This document shows positions 24,500-35,208 of a stretch of DNA of 64,000 bases, piece by piece. Each line of letters starts with the position of its first letter. The stretch's first letter is position 1. The notes beneath the pieces were generated by a model that did not search any database, was not told the origin of the DNA, and worked only from the letters and a program-made list of their open reading frames with translations. The position numbers and the translations under genes are program-made. Origin of the DNA: Candidatus Fokinia cryptica (GTDB taxonomy: Bacteria > Pseudomonadota > Alphaproteobacteria > Rickettsiales > Midichloriaceae); contig NZ_CP110343.1 of the NCBI RefSeq assembly GCF_034359305.1, positions 331,823-395,822 on the forward strand. The letters are read 5' to 3'.

Positions 24500-25828
24500 T
24501 TACGTATTTTCTACCATTCGCCCTACAATATGAGGCAATTCGTTTAATTTTACGGTAGATTGTATACCTTCTTCCATATTTCTTAATATTGCAACTCCTT
24601 CCTGATGCTCTTTTTTATCAAATATAATAGCAAATTTAAATTTTCTTTTAGAAGCGTATTTTAATTGATTTGAAAGGGTTTGTTTTTCAGTATACACAAA
24701 CACATTTAATGATAAAGCTCTCAGCTGGTTTGCTAGTTTCATATACACTACCATCATCGAATAATCCTGAGTAGTGATCATAATAGTGTTTTCGTACTTT
24801 TCTTGATATGTATCGGTAAGCAATTTAAATAATCTATACAATCCTATTGATACACCAACTCCTCCATACTGCTGCTTTGAACCTAAATTACTTATAAGAT
24901 TAGAATATGTACCGCCTCCGCATATACTGCCTAGCTTATAATCACTTTCTGTAACTACTTCACAAACAAATCCGGTATAATAGCTTAAGCCACGAGCTAA
25001 TCGTGGTATTAGTACTATGTTATCATGAAATGCGTTTAGATTTTTTGTAAAAGCTATCAATTTTCTCATATATTCCAAGCTTTCATGAAATTTCTTCGAA
25101 GACGTAAATTGTTCTAGTATCTTTGTTTGTACTTCCATTGATTCTTTAGTAAAATCAATCGCTACTAATTCGCATATCTTATCAATTTGTTTTCTATTGC
25201 AGTTATTTTCTTCTAGTAATGTTGCAAATGTATCGATCTTAATTTTATCTGTTTTATCAAGTAACCTAGCGATCTCAAGAAATTTTTCTTGAGGAATATC
25301 TAAGCTTTCGAATATACCACTCAAGATATCTTTATGATTTACTAAAATAGTGAATTTATCTAACCCTAAAATGTGCAAGCATTTCGAGAGTAAGCATACT
25401 ACTTCTACCTCAGACCAAAATAGTTCATTTCCTCTATTAACTATATCAATGTCGAATTGATAAAATTGTCTATAACGTCCATTTTGCGGTCTATCTCCAC
25501 GCCAAACATATCCAGTTTGATATCTTTTATATGGAAAAATAATATCATTGCTATGTTGAGCAACATACCGAGCGAAAGAAAACGTTAAATCAAATCTTAA
25601 TCCTAGTTCTGGAGAAAAATTACTACCCCTATCATTCGCTCTTTGTATTCCGTATATCTCGTTATCGCCACTTTTAGATAGCAATGCATCGAGTTTTTCT
25701 ACTGGTGATGTATCTAAGCTTTCAAATCCATACGAGTGAAGTTCCTTCTGCATTTTTTGAATCATGCAACAGAACATGTTCTGATACTTTATTGCGATTT
25801 CAGGATATCCTGATATGTGACTTATCAT
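24500..25828 (-). CDS. hisS: Histidyl-tRNA synthetase, LRFDLT type
   Basis: The 442-residue class II synthetase carries motif 2 as YQTGYVWRGDRPQNGRYRQF, a second histidine-binding loop RGLSYYTGFVCEV, and motif 3 in YGGVGVSIGLYRLF. The first histidine motif reads GLRFDLTFSFARYV, where the common bacterial form is LRPEGT. This form is like that of Bacteroidetes and eukaryotic or archaeal HisRS. Residues 340-442 are the anticodon-binding domain. It is therefore functional in outline but of an unusual lineage for Rickettsiales as I know them; acquisition by transfer is an inference. It is convergent with the tRNA-Ser gene. Confidence 0.94.
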   Translation of the reverse strand: MISHISGYPEIAIKYQNMFCCMIQKMQKELHSYGFESLDTSPVEKLDALLSKSGDNEIYGIQRANDRGSNFSPELGLRFDLTFSFARYVAQHSNDIIFPYKRYQTGYVWRGDRPQNGRYRQFYQFDIDIVNRGNELFWSEVEVVCLLSKCLHILGLDKFTILVNHKDILSGIFESLDIPQEKFLEIARLLDKTDKIKIDTFATLLEENNCNRKQIDKICELVAIDFTKESMEVQTKILEQFTSSKKFHESLEYMRKLIAFTKNLNAFHDNIVLIPRLARGLSYYTGFVCEVVTESDYKLGSICGGGTYSNLISNLGSKQQYGGVGVSIGLYRLFKLLTDTYQEKYENTIMITTQDYSMMVVYMKLANQLRALSLNVFVYTEKQTLSNQLKYASKRKFKFAIIFDKKEHQEGVAILRNMEEGIQSTVKLNELPHIVGRMVENT

Positions 25829-25942
25829 AACTGCATGTATTTTTCATAAATTGTACAAAATGCTCAGAATTTTATAAATAGAATGTTGATAAAATCAGAA
25901 AATTTGAGATAATTCCCACATGATATCAATTCTTATAACAGG

Positions 25943-27223
25943 ATGAAAAGAAGAATCGTTGTTACTGGTATTGGAGCTATAACGCCTCTCGGTATTACAG
26001 TAAACAAGAGTTGGGATTCTTTAATGAAAGGACGTTCCGGTATAAGAGTTATACCGGAGTCGCTTTTCGATACTTCAGATCTCATGTCAAAAGTGGCCGG
26101 ATATATTTCAGATACTAAAACAAATGACTGTAGTGATGAAGAAATGTGCTTTGTACCAGAAAAGTACATAGAAGCTCGAAAAATTTCTTCTATGGATAGA
26201 TTTATACAATTTGCGATACATGCTGCGGAGGAAGCAATAAAGGATTCAGGTTACTTATGTGATTCCGAGGAAAAAGCAATGAGAGCAGGAGTGATAGTAG
26301 GTTCTGGTATTGGTGGACTTCTCGCAATTGAAAAAAATATGAAGATCCTTGAATCTGCTGGTCCAAGAAGGATTAGCCCTTTCTTCATACCATCTACTCT
26401 TATTAATTTAGCTAATGGGCACTTATCTATAAAATACGGGTTTAAAGGAATGTCACATGCGATTGTTAGTGCATGTGCTTCAGGAGCGCATGCTATAGGA
26501 GAAGCAGCTAGGATTATTTCTACAGGAGAACTAGATGTGGCGTTATGTGGAGGTTCTGAAGCTGCTATATGTAGATTCGGATTAGCAGGTTTTCAAGCAG
26601 CTCGTGCATTATCTAAAAATCCTTCTCCTCAAAATGCTTCAAGGCCATTTGATGTTGAAAGAGATGGCTTTGTAATGGGGGAAGGTGCTGGAATTTTCGT
26701 GCTAGAAGAGTATGAAAGTGCGAAAAAACGTAATGCAAAAATTTACTGTGAAATTGTTGGTTATGGCAGTACGAGTGATGCATATCACATCACAATGCCA
26801 GAAACGGAAGGTATCGGCATTATGTCTGCAATGGAAAAAGCTTTAAAAGATGCTGAAATTAATCATTCTGATATAGGATATATTAACGCTCATGCTACTT
26901 CGACTCCAGCAGGAGATCTGATTGAAATAACGACAATAAAAAAATTTCTAGGAAAGAACTATCGAGACATTCCAATATCAGCAACAAAATCATATACTGG
27001 GCATCTGCTTGGAGCAGCTGGAGCGATTGAAGCAGCATTTTGTATGATGGCATTGAAGCATAAAATACTACCTCCTACGATAGGTGTGTCAGAGTTGATA
27101 GAAGAGGCGAAAGATATGAATATCATATTAAATGAACCTTTAGAAGCTGATATATCTTATGCTATGTCCAATTCTTTCGGATTTGGTGGGACTAATTGTG
27201 TTTTAATTTTTAAAAAGATATAG
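25943..27223 (+). CDS. fabF: 3-oxoacyl-ACP synthase II
   Basis: This 426-residue thiolase-fold condensing enzyme elongates acyl-ACP with malonyl-ACP. The Cys-His-His triad is present: VSACASGAHAIG (Cys178), HATSTPAGD (about 317) and KSYTGHLLGAAGAIEA (about 353). The start RRIVVTGIGAITPLG and the end AMSNSFGFGGTNCVLIF are typical. acpP, its usual upstream neighbour, is not here. It is divergent from hisS, with 114 bp between the two starts. Confidence 0.97.
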   Translation: MKRRIVVTGIGAITPLGITVNKSWDSLMKGRSGIRVIPESLFDTSDLMSKVAGYISDTKTNDCSDEEMCFVPEKYIEARKISSMDRFIQFAIHAAEEAIKDSGYLCDSEEKAMRAGVIVGSGIGGLLAIEKNMKILESAGPRRISPFFIPSTLINLANGHLSIKYGFKGMSHAIVSACASGAHAIGEAARIISTGELDVALCGGSEAAICRFGLAGFQAARALSKNPSPQNASRPFDVERDGFVMGEGAGIFVLEEYESAKKRNAKIYCEIVGYGSTSDAYHITMPETEGIGIMSAMEKALKDAEINHSDIGYINAHATSTPAGDLIEITTIKKFLGKNYRDIPISATKSYTGHLLGAAGAIEAAFCMMALKHKILPPTIGVSELIEEAKDMNIILNEPLEADISYAMSNSFGFGGTNCVLIFKKI

Positions 27224-27362
27224 ATGAAATGTATTAACTTCATCAGCGATTTAAATGCATATAAAATGCTGTATCTCATGTACCATTGGATGTATAGGAA
27301 TGAATTGCATTTTCATATACGAGAATATATAAAGCATATAATAACTTCCCGTATCTCCACCA

Positions 27363-28583
27363 ATGCATAATCTAAGAGGTCATGTAGCATCGCTTTTCGT
27401 TTTTTTACTACCGCTTGCGTTTTTTACGTATCAGTTTATTCCTAAACTTTTACCGATGCTTATCACTAAAGAAATGATGAGTGCAGGACTTAGTGCTAAT
27501 CAATTTAACTTAGTCGTTTCGGCATGGACATATGGTGTTCCAATTTTGCAAATACCATTTGCTCTTTTAGTAAGAAGGTATGAGATCAGAAAGTTACTAT
27601 CTGTATGTATTTTACTATCCGGAATCTCTATAATACCGTTTCTTTTGCCTATAAATTTTTACCTAATGCTATTGAGTAGGTTCGTTTTAGGTTTGACTTC
27701 TGGAGTTGCATTTTTATCAACTGCTATTGTTACGTCTCAACTGTATTCCAAGAAATCTTACCCTATAATGCTCTCACTTGCGTTTAGTATTGGATTTTGT
27801 GGAGCAGTGTACGCAGGTGAACCTATCGGACAAATGATAAATAAATTAGGGTTGTACGCAGTTGTGATACCTATGATTATGTTCTGCGTTATTGATTCCG
27901 TGCTAGTACTATTTTTTCTACGTACTGGTAATAGTAATAATGATGGCGATGTATTATCTCTTCGAGGGTTATTGAATATTATCAAAAATCCGATATTTCT
28001 TATGCTTGGGATTAGTAATTTGTTAATATCTGGCAGTTACGAGGCATTTGCAAATGTATGGGGAGCCTTATACTTCAGAAAAATGTATTTTCTTTCCGAA
28101 AGTGCCGCTGCTGGAATTGTATCGTATGTGTTCATAGGTATGATAGTTGGTGGGCCTATAGCAGCTTTTTTTGGGAGAAAATTTGGATATTATAAAGTGG
28201 TTAGTTTATCAAGTATCTTTATTAGTCTACTAGTACTATATACATGTTCCGGAATGCAATATCATCCAGTGATAATCAATATATGCCTCTTTTTTATTGG
28301 TATTTTAAGTTGCTCACAAGTGCTTATATACTCTATTGGAAATCAAGTAGCAGGTAAGTATGATTCAGCGGTAATCACTGCGTTTCTGAATTGTATAGGG
28401 ACTATGGCGGGCATGTTTTTTCATACCATAATAACGCTATCTTTCCTCATCTTAGAACCGTTTGCTAATACGTATGAGATGTATGATGTAAGCTCGTGTA
28501 GACATGTTTTAATGTATATTCCAGCAGCTACCATAATAGTAAGTCTCATAATGAGTGCTTTACAGAAACGAAATAGCGGATAA
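27363..28583 (+). CDS. Major facilitator superfamily permease
   Basis: The 406-residue protein has about 12 hydrophobic segments. The MFS loop 2-3 motif is degenerate (LVRRYEIRKLLSVCILLSG), but the MLLSRFVLGLTSGVAFLSTA helix 4 stretch and IAAFFGRKFGYYKVVSLS in the second half fit the superfamily. Rickettsiales have many such permeases of unknown substrate, several in the ProP or anion-symporter groups; I cannot assign this one. It stands alone, convergent with pyrG, with 39 bp between the two stops. Confidence 0.8.
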   Translation: MHNLRGHVASLFVFLLPLAFFTYQFIPKLLPMLITKEMMSAGLSANQFNLVVSAWTYGVPILQIPFALLVRRYEIRKLLSVCILLSGISIIPFLLPINFYLMLLSRFVLGLTSGVAFLSTAIVTSQLYSKKSYPIMLSLAFSIGFCGAVYAGEPIGQMINKLGLYAVVIPMIMFCVIDSVLVLFFLRTGNSNNDGDVLSLRGLLNIIKNPIFLMLGISNLLISGSYEAFANVWGALYFRKMYFLSESAAAGIVSYVFIGMIVGGPIAAFFGRKFGYYKVVSLSSIFISLLVLYTCSGMQYHPVIINICLFFIGILSCSQVLIYSIGNQVAGKYDSAVITAFLNCIGTMAGMFFHTIITLSFLILEPFANTYEMYDVSSCRHVLMYIPAATIIVSLIMSALQKRNSG

Positions 28584-28622
28584 GAAGATTGTTGTACTTA
28601 TGTAAAAATAGTTGAATTAATT

Positions 28623-30287
<1,665 letters not shown>

Positions 30288-30568
30288 CTATATCATAAAA
30301 TAAAGTTGCTCTCATCTATTTTTGAAATTCTTATTTTTTAATAATTTGATTATGCTGAGGGGGGTTTTAATTTACTGAAAAAAGGGTTAAATATAACGTT
30401 TAGAAAAAAAATATCCGTTAATTTTTTTATAGTGTGTACATATTTTTTTTGTAAGAAAACTGTTAGTGATAAGTAGCGATAATGTATAAGTAAAAAGTTT
30501 TTCTCTAACAAAAAATATCTATTTCACCTAAAGACGCTTTATAGAGAACTGTATAATTTTAATCATTA

Positions 30569-31585
30569 ATGTTTATAAAGAAGCTTATAAAGATACTGAT
30601 AATAGTATTCTTTATTTTATGTATAGTACTTGTAGTGTATAATACTCAGTTTGTAAGACATAAAAGTAAGGCATATGATAATTTTAGTATAGTGAAACAT
30701 CTTATTAGAAATTTAACTACAAAAACCGTGAAATGGCCAGATTCGATGCCAAATAAGTTTGATCTTATACCAAAAAGTAGCGTAGATGGAAACGAAATAA
30801 AAATATTTTGGGTAGGACATTCAACATTTCTCATACAGTTGATGGGGCTTAATATACTAACCGATCCGATATGGAGTGAGAGAGCTACTCCATGGAAATG
30901 TTGCGGACCAAAGAGGGTTCATAAACCTGGTATACAATTCAATAATTTGCCACATATTGACGTAGTGTTGATATCTCACAATCATTATGATCATATGGAT
31001 TTAGATACTATAGAACTCCTGTGGAATAGAGATCATCCAAGAATTATTTCATTATCTGGAAATGATACTGTGATTCATGAAAGTAATAGTAAAATAAAAG
31101 TAGAAACTTGCGAGTTGGGACAAGAGCTTGCTATAAAGCCTAATTTAAGTGTTATTGCAGAAGAAGCACTACATTGGTCTAGTAGATATATAATAGATGC
31201 AAATGTTGCTTTATGGGGAGCATTTGTAATTAAAGCACCAATAGGTAATATTTATTTTGCTGGAGATACAGCATACGGGAATCATTTTTTAGATATGTCA
31301 AGAAAATATACTTCATTTAGACTTGCATTACTTCCAATTGGCTCTTCTCTTCCTCAAGTGATGGGTAATCCTGTACATATGTCTCCATTTGAAGCGGTGC
31401 TAGCTTTTTTAGATTTAAATGCTCAATATGGGTGTAGTATGCATCATATGACATTTAAGATGTCTAATGAATGCTATTTATGTGCTAAAGAGGATTTTGA
31501 TAAAGCTATTAAATATAACAATGTAAATCCGAAGAGATTGAGAAATTTAGAGATAGGAGAATCTTGGAGTATACCTTCATCTTAA
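30569..31585 (+). CDS. Metallo-beta-lactamase-fold hydrolase, NAPE-PLD/UlaG-like
   Basis: The 338-residue protein has an N-terminal membrane anchor or signal (about 5-28) and then a beta-lactamase-fold domain. The metal site shows as GHSTFLIQL, NILTDPIWSERATP, SHNHYDHMD (His137 region), LHWSSR, YFAGDTAYG and a late His in GCSMHHMTF. The DPIWS..ASP and HWSSR pattern is that of the N-acyl-phosphatidylethanolamine phospholipase D group (COG2220). A phospholipase acting outside the inner membrane is a fair guess, but the substrate is unknown. The Tim44-like gene follows 69 bp later on the same strand. Confidence 0.85.
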   Translation: MFIKKLIKILIIVFFILCIVLVVYNTQFVRHKSKAYDNFSIVKHLIRNLTTKTVKWPDSMPNKFDLIPKSSVDGNEIKIFWVGHSTFLIQLMGLNILTDPIWSERATPWKCCGPKRVHKPGIQFNNLPHIDVVLISHNHYDHMDLDTIELLWNRDHPRIISLSGNDTVIHESNSKIKVETCELGQELAIKPNLSVIAEEALHWSSRYIIDANVALWGAFVIKAPIGNIYFAGDTAYGNHFLDMSRKYTSFRLALLPIGSSLPQVMGNPVHMSPFEAVLAFLDLNAQYGCSMHHMTFKMSNECYLCAKEDFDKAIKYNNVNPKRLRNLEIGESWSIPSS

Positions 31586-31654
31586 TTGTAGAGGTGCTTT
31601 CTTTTTATATTTTTCAGTATACAATAAACACGTGAAGTCCTTCGGTTGCTAAAA

Positions 31655-32347
31655 ATGCATAAGATAGTAGAACTTGTCTTCCTCGCTTTTGTTGCCTTTC
31701 TTATCATAAGGAAGCTTTTTGCTATATTAGGAGAGGTAGATAGAGATAATGTTGCAGAACGCGTGTCACAAAGAAAACAATATGAGGACTCTAAAGAGAT
31801 GAAAGATGTGATACCAAAAGCTCAGAGTGTATTAGAAGGTGCTACAAGTAGAGAAAGTGATATGTCTGTAGAAGAAGCTCGTATATCACCGTCTTTAAGA
31901 AATGTTATAGATAATATTAGGAAGGTTGAGCATAGTTTTAATGTTGAAAACTTTCTCCATAGTGTAGAGAAAGTATATTATATTATACAAAAGAGTATCA
32001 CTTCAGACAGTATAGATGAATTGGAAGTTTTAATGGAATACGATGGTTATGCAAAGCTAAAGAATGTAATGCTTAAAAACAAAGAAAGAGGTTATAAAGT
32101 CGTAAAAAACGTTATTTCTGTTAGGGATGTTGATATAGTAGATGCCGTTATATCAGAAAATAATCAATCTGCAACTATTTCAGTTGAAATTCAGTCAGAG
32201 GAAATAGATTATACAGTAAGTAGCAATGATGTTATCATAAGCGGATATAAAGGTACTACATCGAAGATTGTGATGTGGAAATTTAGTAAAGTTATTGGTA
32301 ATGGAAGTGTTATATGGTTGCTAAAAGAACATGAATTACACTTGTGA
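31655..32347 (+). CDS. Tim44-like domain protein
   Basis: The 230-residue protein has an N-terminal transmembrane helix (about 3-22, with IIRKLFAILG) and a C-terminal Tim44-like domain: FLHSVEKVYYIIQKSITSD, then DELEVLM, and IVMWKFSKVIGNGSVIWLL at the end. Alphaproteobacterial Tim44-like proteins (TimA) are inner-membrane proteins related to the mitochondrial import motor scaffold; the bacterial role is not settled. ATG at 31655 is preferred to an upstream in-frame TTG. The Lys/Glu-rich linker between the two parts is about 60 residues. Confidence 0.85.
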   Translation: MHKIVELVFLAFVAFLIIRKLFAILGEVDRDNVAERVSQRKQYEDSKEMKDVIPKAQSVLEGATSRESDMSVEEARISPSLRNVIDNIRKVEHSFNVENFLHSVEKVYYIIQKSITSDSIDELEVLMEYDGYAKLKNVMLKNKERGYKVVKNVISVRDVDIVDAVISENNQSATISVEIQSEEIDYTVSSNDVIISGYKGTTSKIVMWKFSKVIGNGSVIWLLKEHELHL

Positions 32348-32443
32348 GATTTGTTCAATTTGATAACAATACAAGTTTCTTATTGTAAGATATTACATTA
32401 GTTAGGAAACAATATTTTATTTTCTCTTATTACGAAACGAAAA

Positions 32444-33673
32444 ATGATGAAAAACTTTTCCGAGACAGGAATCATAAGTATCATGAATCAAGCTAGAAAG
32501 TACGGGTATTATAGTGGAAATATTTTGTGGGCTAATTTAGGGCAGGGTGCTCCGGAAACCGAAGCATTATCAGAGGTAAGTAGGATGACGTCTCTAAGAA
32601 ATGATGATTCTACATCGGAATATGCTCCAGTAGAGGGTAGGAGTGATACACGTGATGCAATTGCTGGACTGTATAATAGTAGATATAGAGATTCTGTATC
32701 ACGATATAGTGATGATAATATTTTAGTGACATCAGGAGGAAGGTTAGCCATTACAAAAATCGTAGCTAGTTTGGATTCAGCAAATATAGGATATTTTGTT
32801 CCAGATTATACTCCTTATCAGAATATAATTGGACTCTTTAAGGAGCATAACGCAATACCAATCCTACTAAATAAAGAAAATGGATATTCAATTTCTATTG
32901 AAAAATTAAGAGAAAGTGTGAGATTATATAAAATAACCGCAATAATAATGAGCAATCCTTCAAATCCTATAGGAAGATTGACAGATGAGCAGCAGATGAT
33001 TGAACTTATTGAGCTTGCAGAGGCAGAAAATTTCATACTGATAATGGATGAGGTGTATTCCCACTACGTATATGATCGCCCTGAAGTAAATCCTCCATAT
33101 ACCTTCTCTTCTGCAAAATATATAACAGCAGTAGATAGTAGCAATGTAATTATTGTAGATGGTCTGACAAAAAATTGGAGATATCCAGGATTACGTTTAG
33201 CGTGGATCGTTGCTTCTAAAAAGATAATAAAGACTATAGCAGATTGCGGAGCTTTTATGGATGGTGGAGCATCAAATCTTGTGCAGAAAAATATACTTCA
33301 TTTATTAAATGTAAATGCGGCTGCTCTTGAAGTAAAAGGCATTCAAAGTTGTTTTCAAGCTAAACGTGATTATGTTGTTAAAAAGTTATTAGATATTGGT
33401 ATAGTTATCGATCTTGTCCCTCAGGGAGCTTTTTATGTTTGGGCAGATCTTTCTAATCTTCCTCTTATTTTACAAGATGGTGCGAGATTCACAGAATTTT
33501 GTTTACAGGAGTGTGTGATTGTAGTTCCAGGTATATGTTTTGATGATCAAAGTGATATCGTATTAGCAGACGTTAGATTCAGGCATTATATTCGTATAAG
33601 TTTTGGACCAAAACTTGAAATTGTTAAGGCAGGGATGGAAAGAATAGAAAAAATAGTGAGACGTTACTCATAA
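32444..33673 (+). CDS. PLP-dependent aminotransferase class I/II
   Basis: This 409-residue, fold type I enzyme shows the substrate loop EYAPVEGRSDTRDAIA, NPSNPIGRLTDEQ (Asn for PLP), MDEVYSHYVY (Asp and Tyr) and the PLP lysine in VDGLTKNWRYPGLRLAW, with a final Arg in FRHYIRISFG. It is close to aspartate/alanine-type aminotransferases, but the amino donor cannot be read from sequence. It is followed 4 bp later by coq7, so the pair is likely one transcript. A second ATG directly follows the first. Confidence 0.88.
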   Translation: MMKNFSETGIISIMNQARKYGYYSGNILWANLGQGAPETEALSEVSRMTSLRNDDSTSEYAPVEGRSDTRDAIAGLYNSRYRDSVSRYSDDNILVTSGGRLAITKIVASLDSANIGYFVPDYTPYQNIIGLFKEHNAIPILLNKENGYSISIEKLRESVRLYKITAIIMSNPSNPIGRLTDEQQMIELIELAEAENFILIMDEVYSHYVYDRPEVNPPYTFSSAKYITAVDSSNVIIVDGLTKNWRYPGLRLAWIVASKKIIKTIADCGAFMDGGASNLVQKNILHLLNVNAAALEVKGIQSCFQAKRDYVVKKLLDIGIVIDLVPQGAFYVWADLSNLPLILQDGARFTEFCLQECVIVVPGICFDDQSDIVLADVRFRHYIRISFGPKLEIVKAGMERIEKIVRRYS

Positions 33674-33677
33674 GGTT

Positions 33678-34325
33678 ATGGGAGGCGTTTTCTCTGTAAG
33701 GAAGATTATTAGTTCATTTATTCGAGTCAATCATGCCGGTGAGTTAGGTGCGGTATATATGTATAATGGTCATCTGAGAATATATAAAACATTTCATATG
33801 TGTGAGATCACTCATATAGAGACAATGCTTCAAAATGAGAAGGAACATATGGAGTACTTCATCTCTAAAATTTCTTCTTATTCTAGACCTAGTATTGTGA
33901 ATTCTGTATGGAGGATATGCAGTGAAAGTATAGGCTTTATTAGTACATTTCTAATGCAACATCAAGGTACTATGTCTTGTATTGACGGAGTAGAAACAGT
34001 TGTGTCTGAACATTACAGTGGGCAATTATCTCAAATCACAATTATTATTGCTAATCAATTAGCTTTGCTTCAAAGGGAGGAAGAGAGAAGTGTGAATCTA
34101 CCTGAACTTGAAAAAATAGATGCGCTCCGTTACATCAGTTCTTTAGAAGCAAATATAGCTCTATTAGAAGAGCTCAAGGATAAGGTATCGAAATTTTTAG
34201 AAGATGAAGAAATGCATCGTGATTCTGCAAATGCTCAGTATATGACAAATAAAGTTACAGAAATTCATAGAAAATTCGTAATGTGTTTGACGAAATTAGC
34301 TATTAATATTTCTAAACGTATATAA
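33678..34325 (+). CDS. coq7: Demethoxyubiquinone hydroxylase
   Basis: This 215-residue di-iron monooxygenase of ubiquinone synthesis hydroxylates C6 of the demethoxy precursor. Iron ligands are visible in FIRVNHAGELGAVYMY (Glu), QNEKEHMEYF (Glu-x-x-His), CIDGVETVVSEHYSG and EDEEMHRDSA (Glu-x-x-His). Length is usual for the bacterial enzyme, with a short insertion near residues 120-150. Together with the COQ10-like gene at 8.6 kb it shows the cell makes and uses its own ubiquinone. It lies in a tight run aminotransferase-coq7-PAP2 (gaps of 4 and 6 bp). Confidence 0.95.
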   Translation: MGGVFSVRKIISSFIRVNHAGELGAVYMYNGHLRIYKTFHMCEITHIETMLQNEKEHMEYFISKISSYSRPSIVNSVWRICSESIGFISTFLMQHQGTMSCIDGVETVVSEHYSGQLSQITIIIANQLALLQREEERSVNLPELEKIDALRYISSLEANIALLEELKDKVSKFLEDEEMHRDSANAQYMTNKVTEIHRKFVMCLTKLAINISKRI

Positions 34326-34331
34326 TTTAAG

Positions 34332-35006
34332 ATGACGAAATTTTTGTTTATTGCTTTTTCTTGGGGAATTTGTGTACTTATTTTTAGTATATTTTCTTAT
34401 TTAGATATATATGTAAGTTCTCTCTTTTACTCATCTAATGGCTTTTATGTGACTGATTTCTTAAGTGGAGTGAGCGAATTTTTATTCATATGTCCAATGA
34501 TTGCATTTTCTCTACTATCTCTATCTTTTCTTATGTCAAATAGTGGTAACTATAAAAATGCTCTAAAATTATCTCTTTCATGTATGATGATATACGTTTT
34601 TTGCTGTTTATTTGTTTCGCATTTAGGGCTAAAAGCGGTATTTCATCGTCCTCGACCAGAAAATATTTTACAATTTGGTGGAAATATGCACTTTACGAAG
34701 GCTTTTCAGATGAAAGGGGAATGCCTTAATAGGAAAAAATGCTCATTTGTTTCTACGCATGCAATGACCGGATATGCTTTTTCTCTTATAAGTGCTTTTT
34801 ATTATAATGCTAGAAGGTTGAGGAAAAGGGTAATAATAGCTTCTTTTATTATTGGTACAGCTAGTGGAATTACAAGGATAATTCTAGGAAAGCATTTTCT
34901 AAGCGATGTTGTAACATCTGCATTGATAGCGTATACGGCTACTTTTATGTTTACAACTTTCATTGATAAAAAATTTATTAAACATTTGGTAATAAATGAG
35001 GTATAG
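34332..35006 (+). CDS. PAP2-superfamily membrane phosphatase
   Basis: This 224-residue, roughly six-helix protein has the acid-phosphatase motifs in order: KAVFHRPRP (family KxxxxxxRP), FVSTHAMTGYAFS (where most have PSGH) and GITRIILGKHFLSDVV (family SRxxxxxHxxxD). The Gly of PSGH is Thr here and the Ser before Arg is Thr, both mild changes. Likely substrates are undecaprenyl pyrophosphate, phosphatidate or lipid A phosphate. It closes the aminotransferase-coq7 run. Function is assigned to superfamily only. Confidence 0.87.
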   Translation: MTKFLFIAFSWGICVLIFSIFSYLDIYVSSLFYSSNGFYVTDFLSGVSEFLFICPMIAFSLLSLSFLMSNSGNYKNALKLSLSCMMIYVFCCLFVSHLGLKAVFHRPRPENILQFGGNMHFTKAFQMKGECLNRKKCSFVSTHAMTGYAFSLISAFYYNARRLRKRVIIASFIIGTASGITRIILGKHFLSDVVTSALIAYTATFMFTTFIDKKFIKHLVINEV

Positions 35007-35120
35007 TGAGGCTATGCTAGTGTATTTGAGGATATTTTGTTAATGCAATTCATTGTTAAATGTTGCATTTTTCAAGTGCATATCTTAAAGTGAAGAGCGA
35101 TTAAGGTTATGCTTTTTATC

Positions 35121-35196
35121 GGGATCTTAGTTCAGTGGTTAGAACGCACCGCTCATAACGGTGTTGTCGTAGGTTCGATCCCTACAGATCCCACCA
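35121..35196 (+). tRNA. tRNA with CAT anticodon (elongator Met or Ile2)
   Basis: The cloverleaf has acceptor GGGATCT/AGATCCC, D arm TAGTTCAGTGGTTAGAAC, anticodon arm CACCGCTCATAACGGTG with anticodon CAT, T arm TAGGTTCGATCCCTA, discriminator A and an encoded CCA (35194-35196). It has a paired G1-C72 and no GGG/CCC run in the anticodon stem, so it is not the initiator. It could be elongator tRNA-Met, or tRNA-Ile2 whose C34 is turned to lysidine by TilS; sequence alone does not decide. Confidence 0.95.
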
Positions 35197-35208
35197 TCTT
35201 TTAAATAA

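Noticed and set aside
24358-24558. A short plus-strand frame beginning inside tRNA-Ser.
   Set aside because: It overlaps a tRNA and the hisS 3' end and has no recognisable content.
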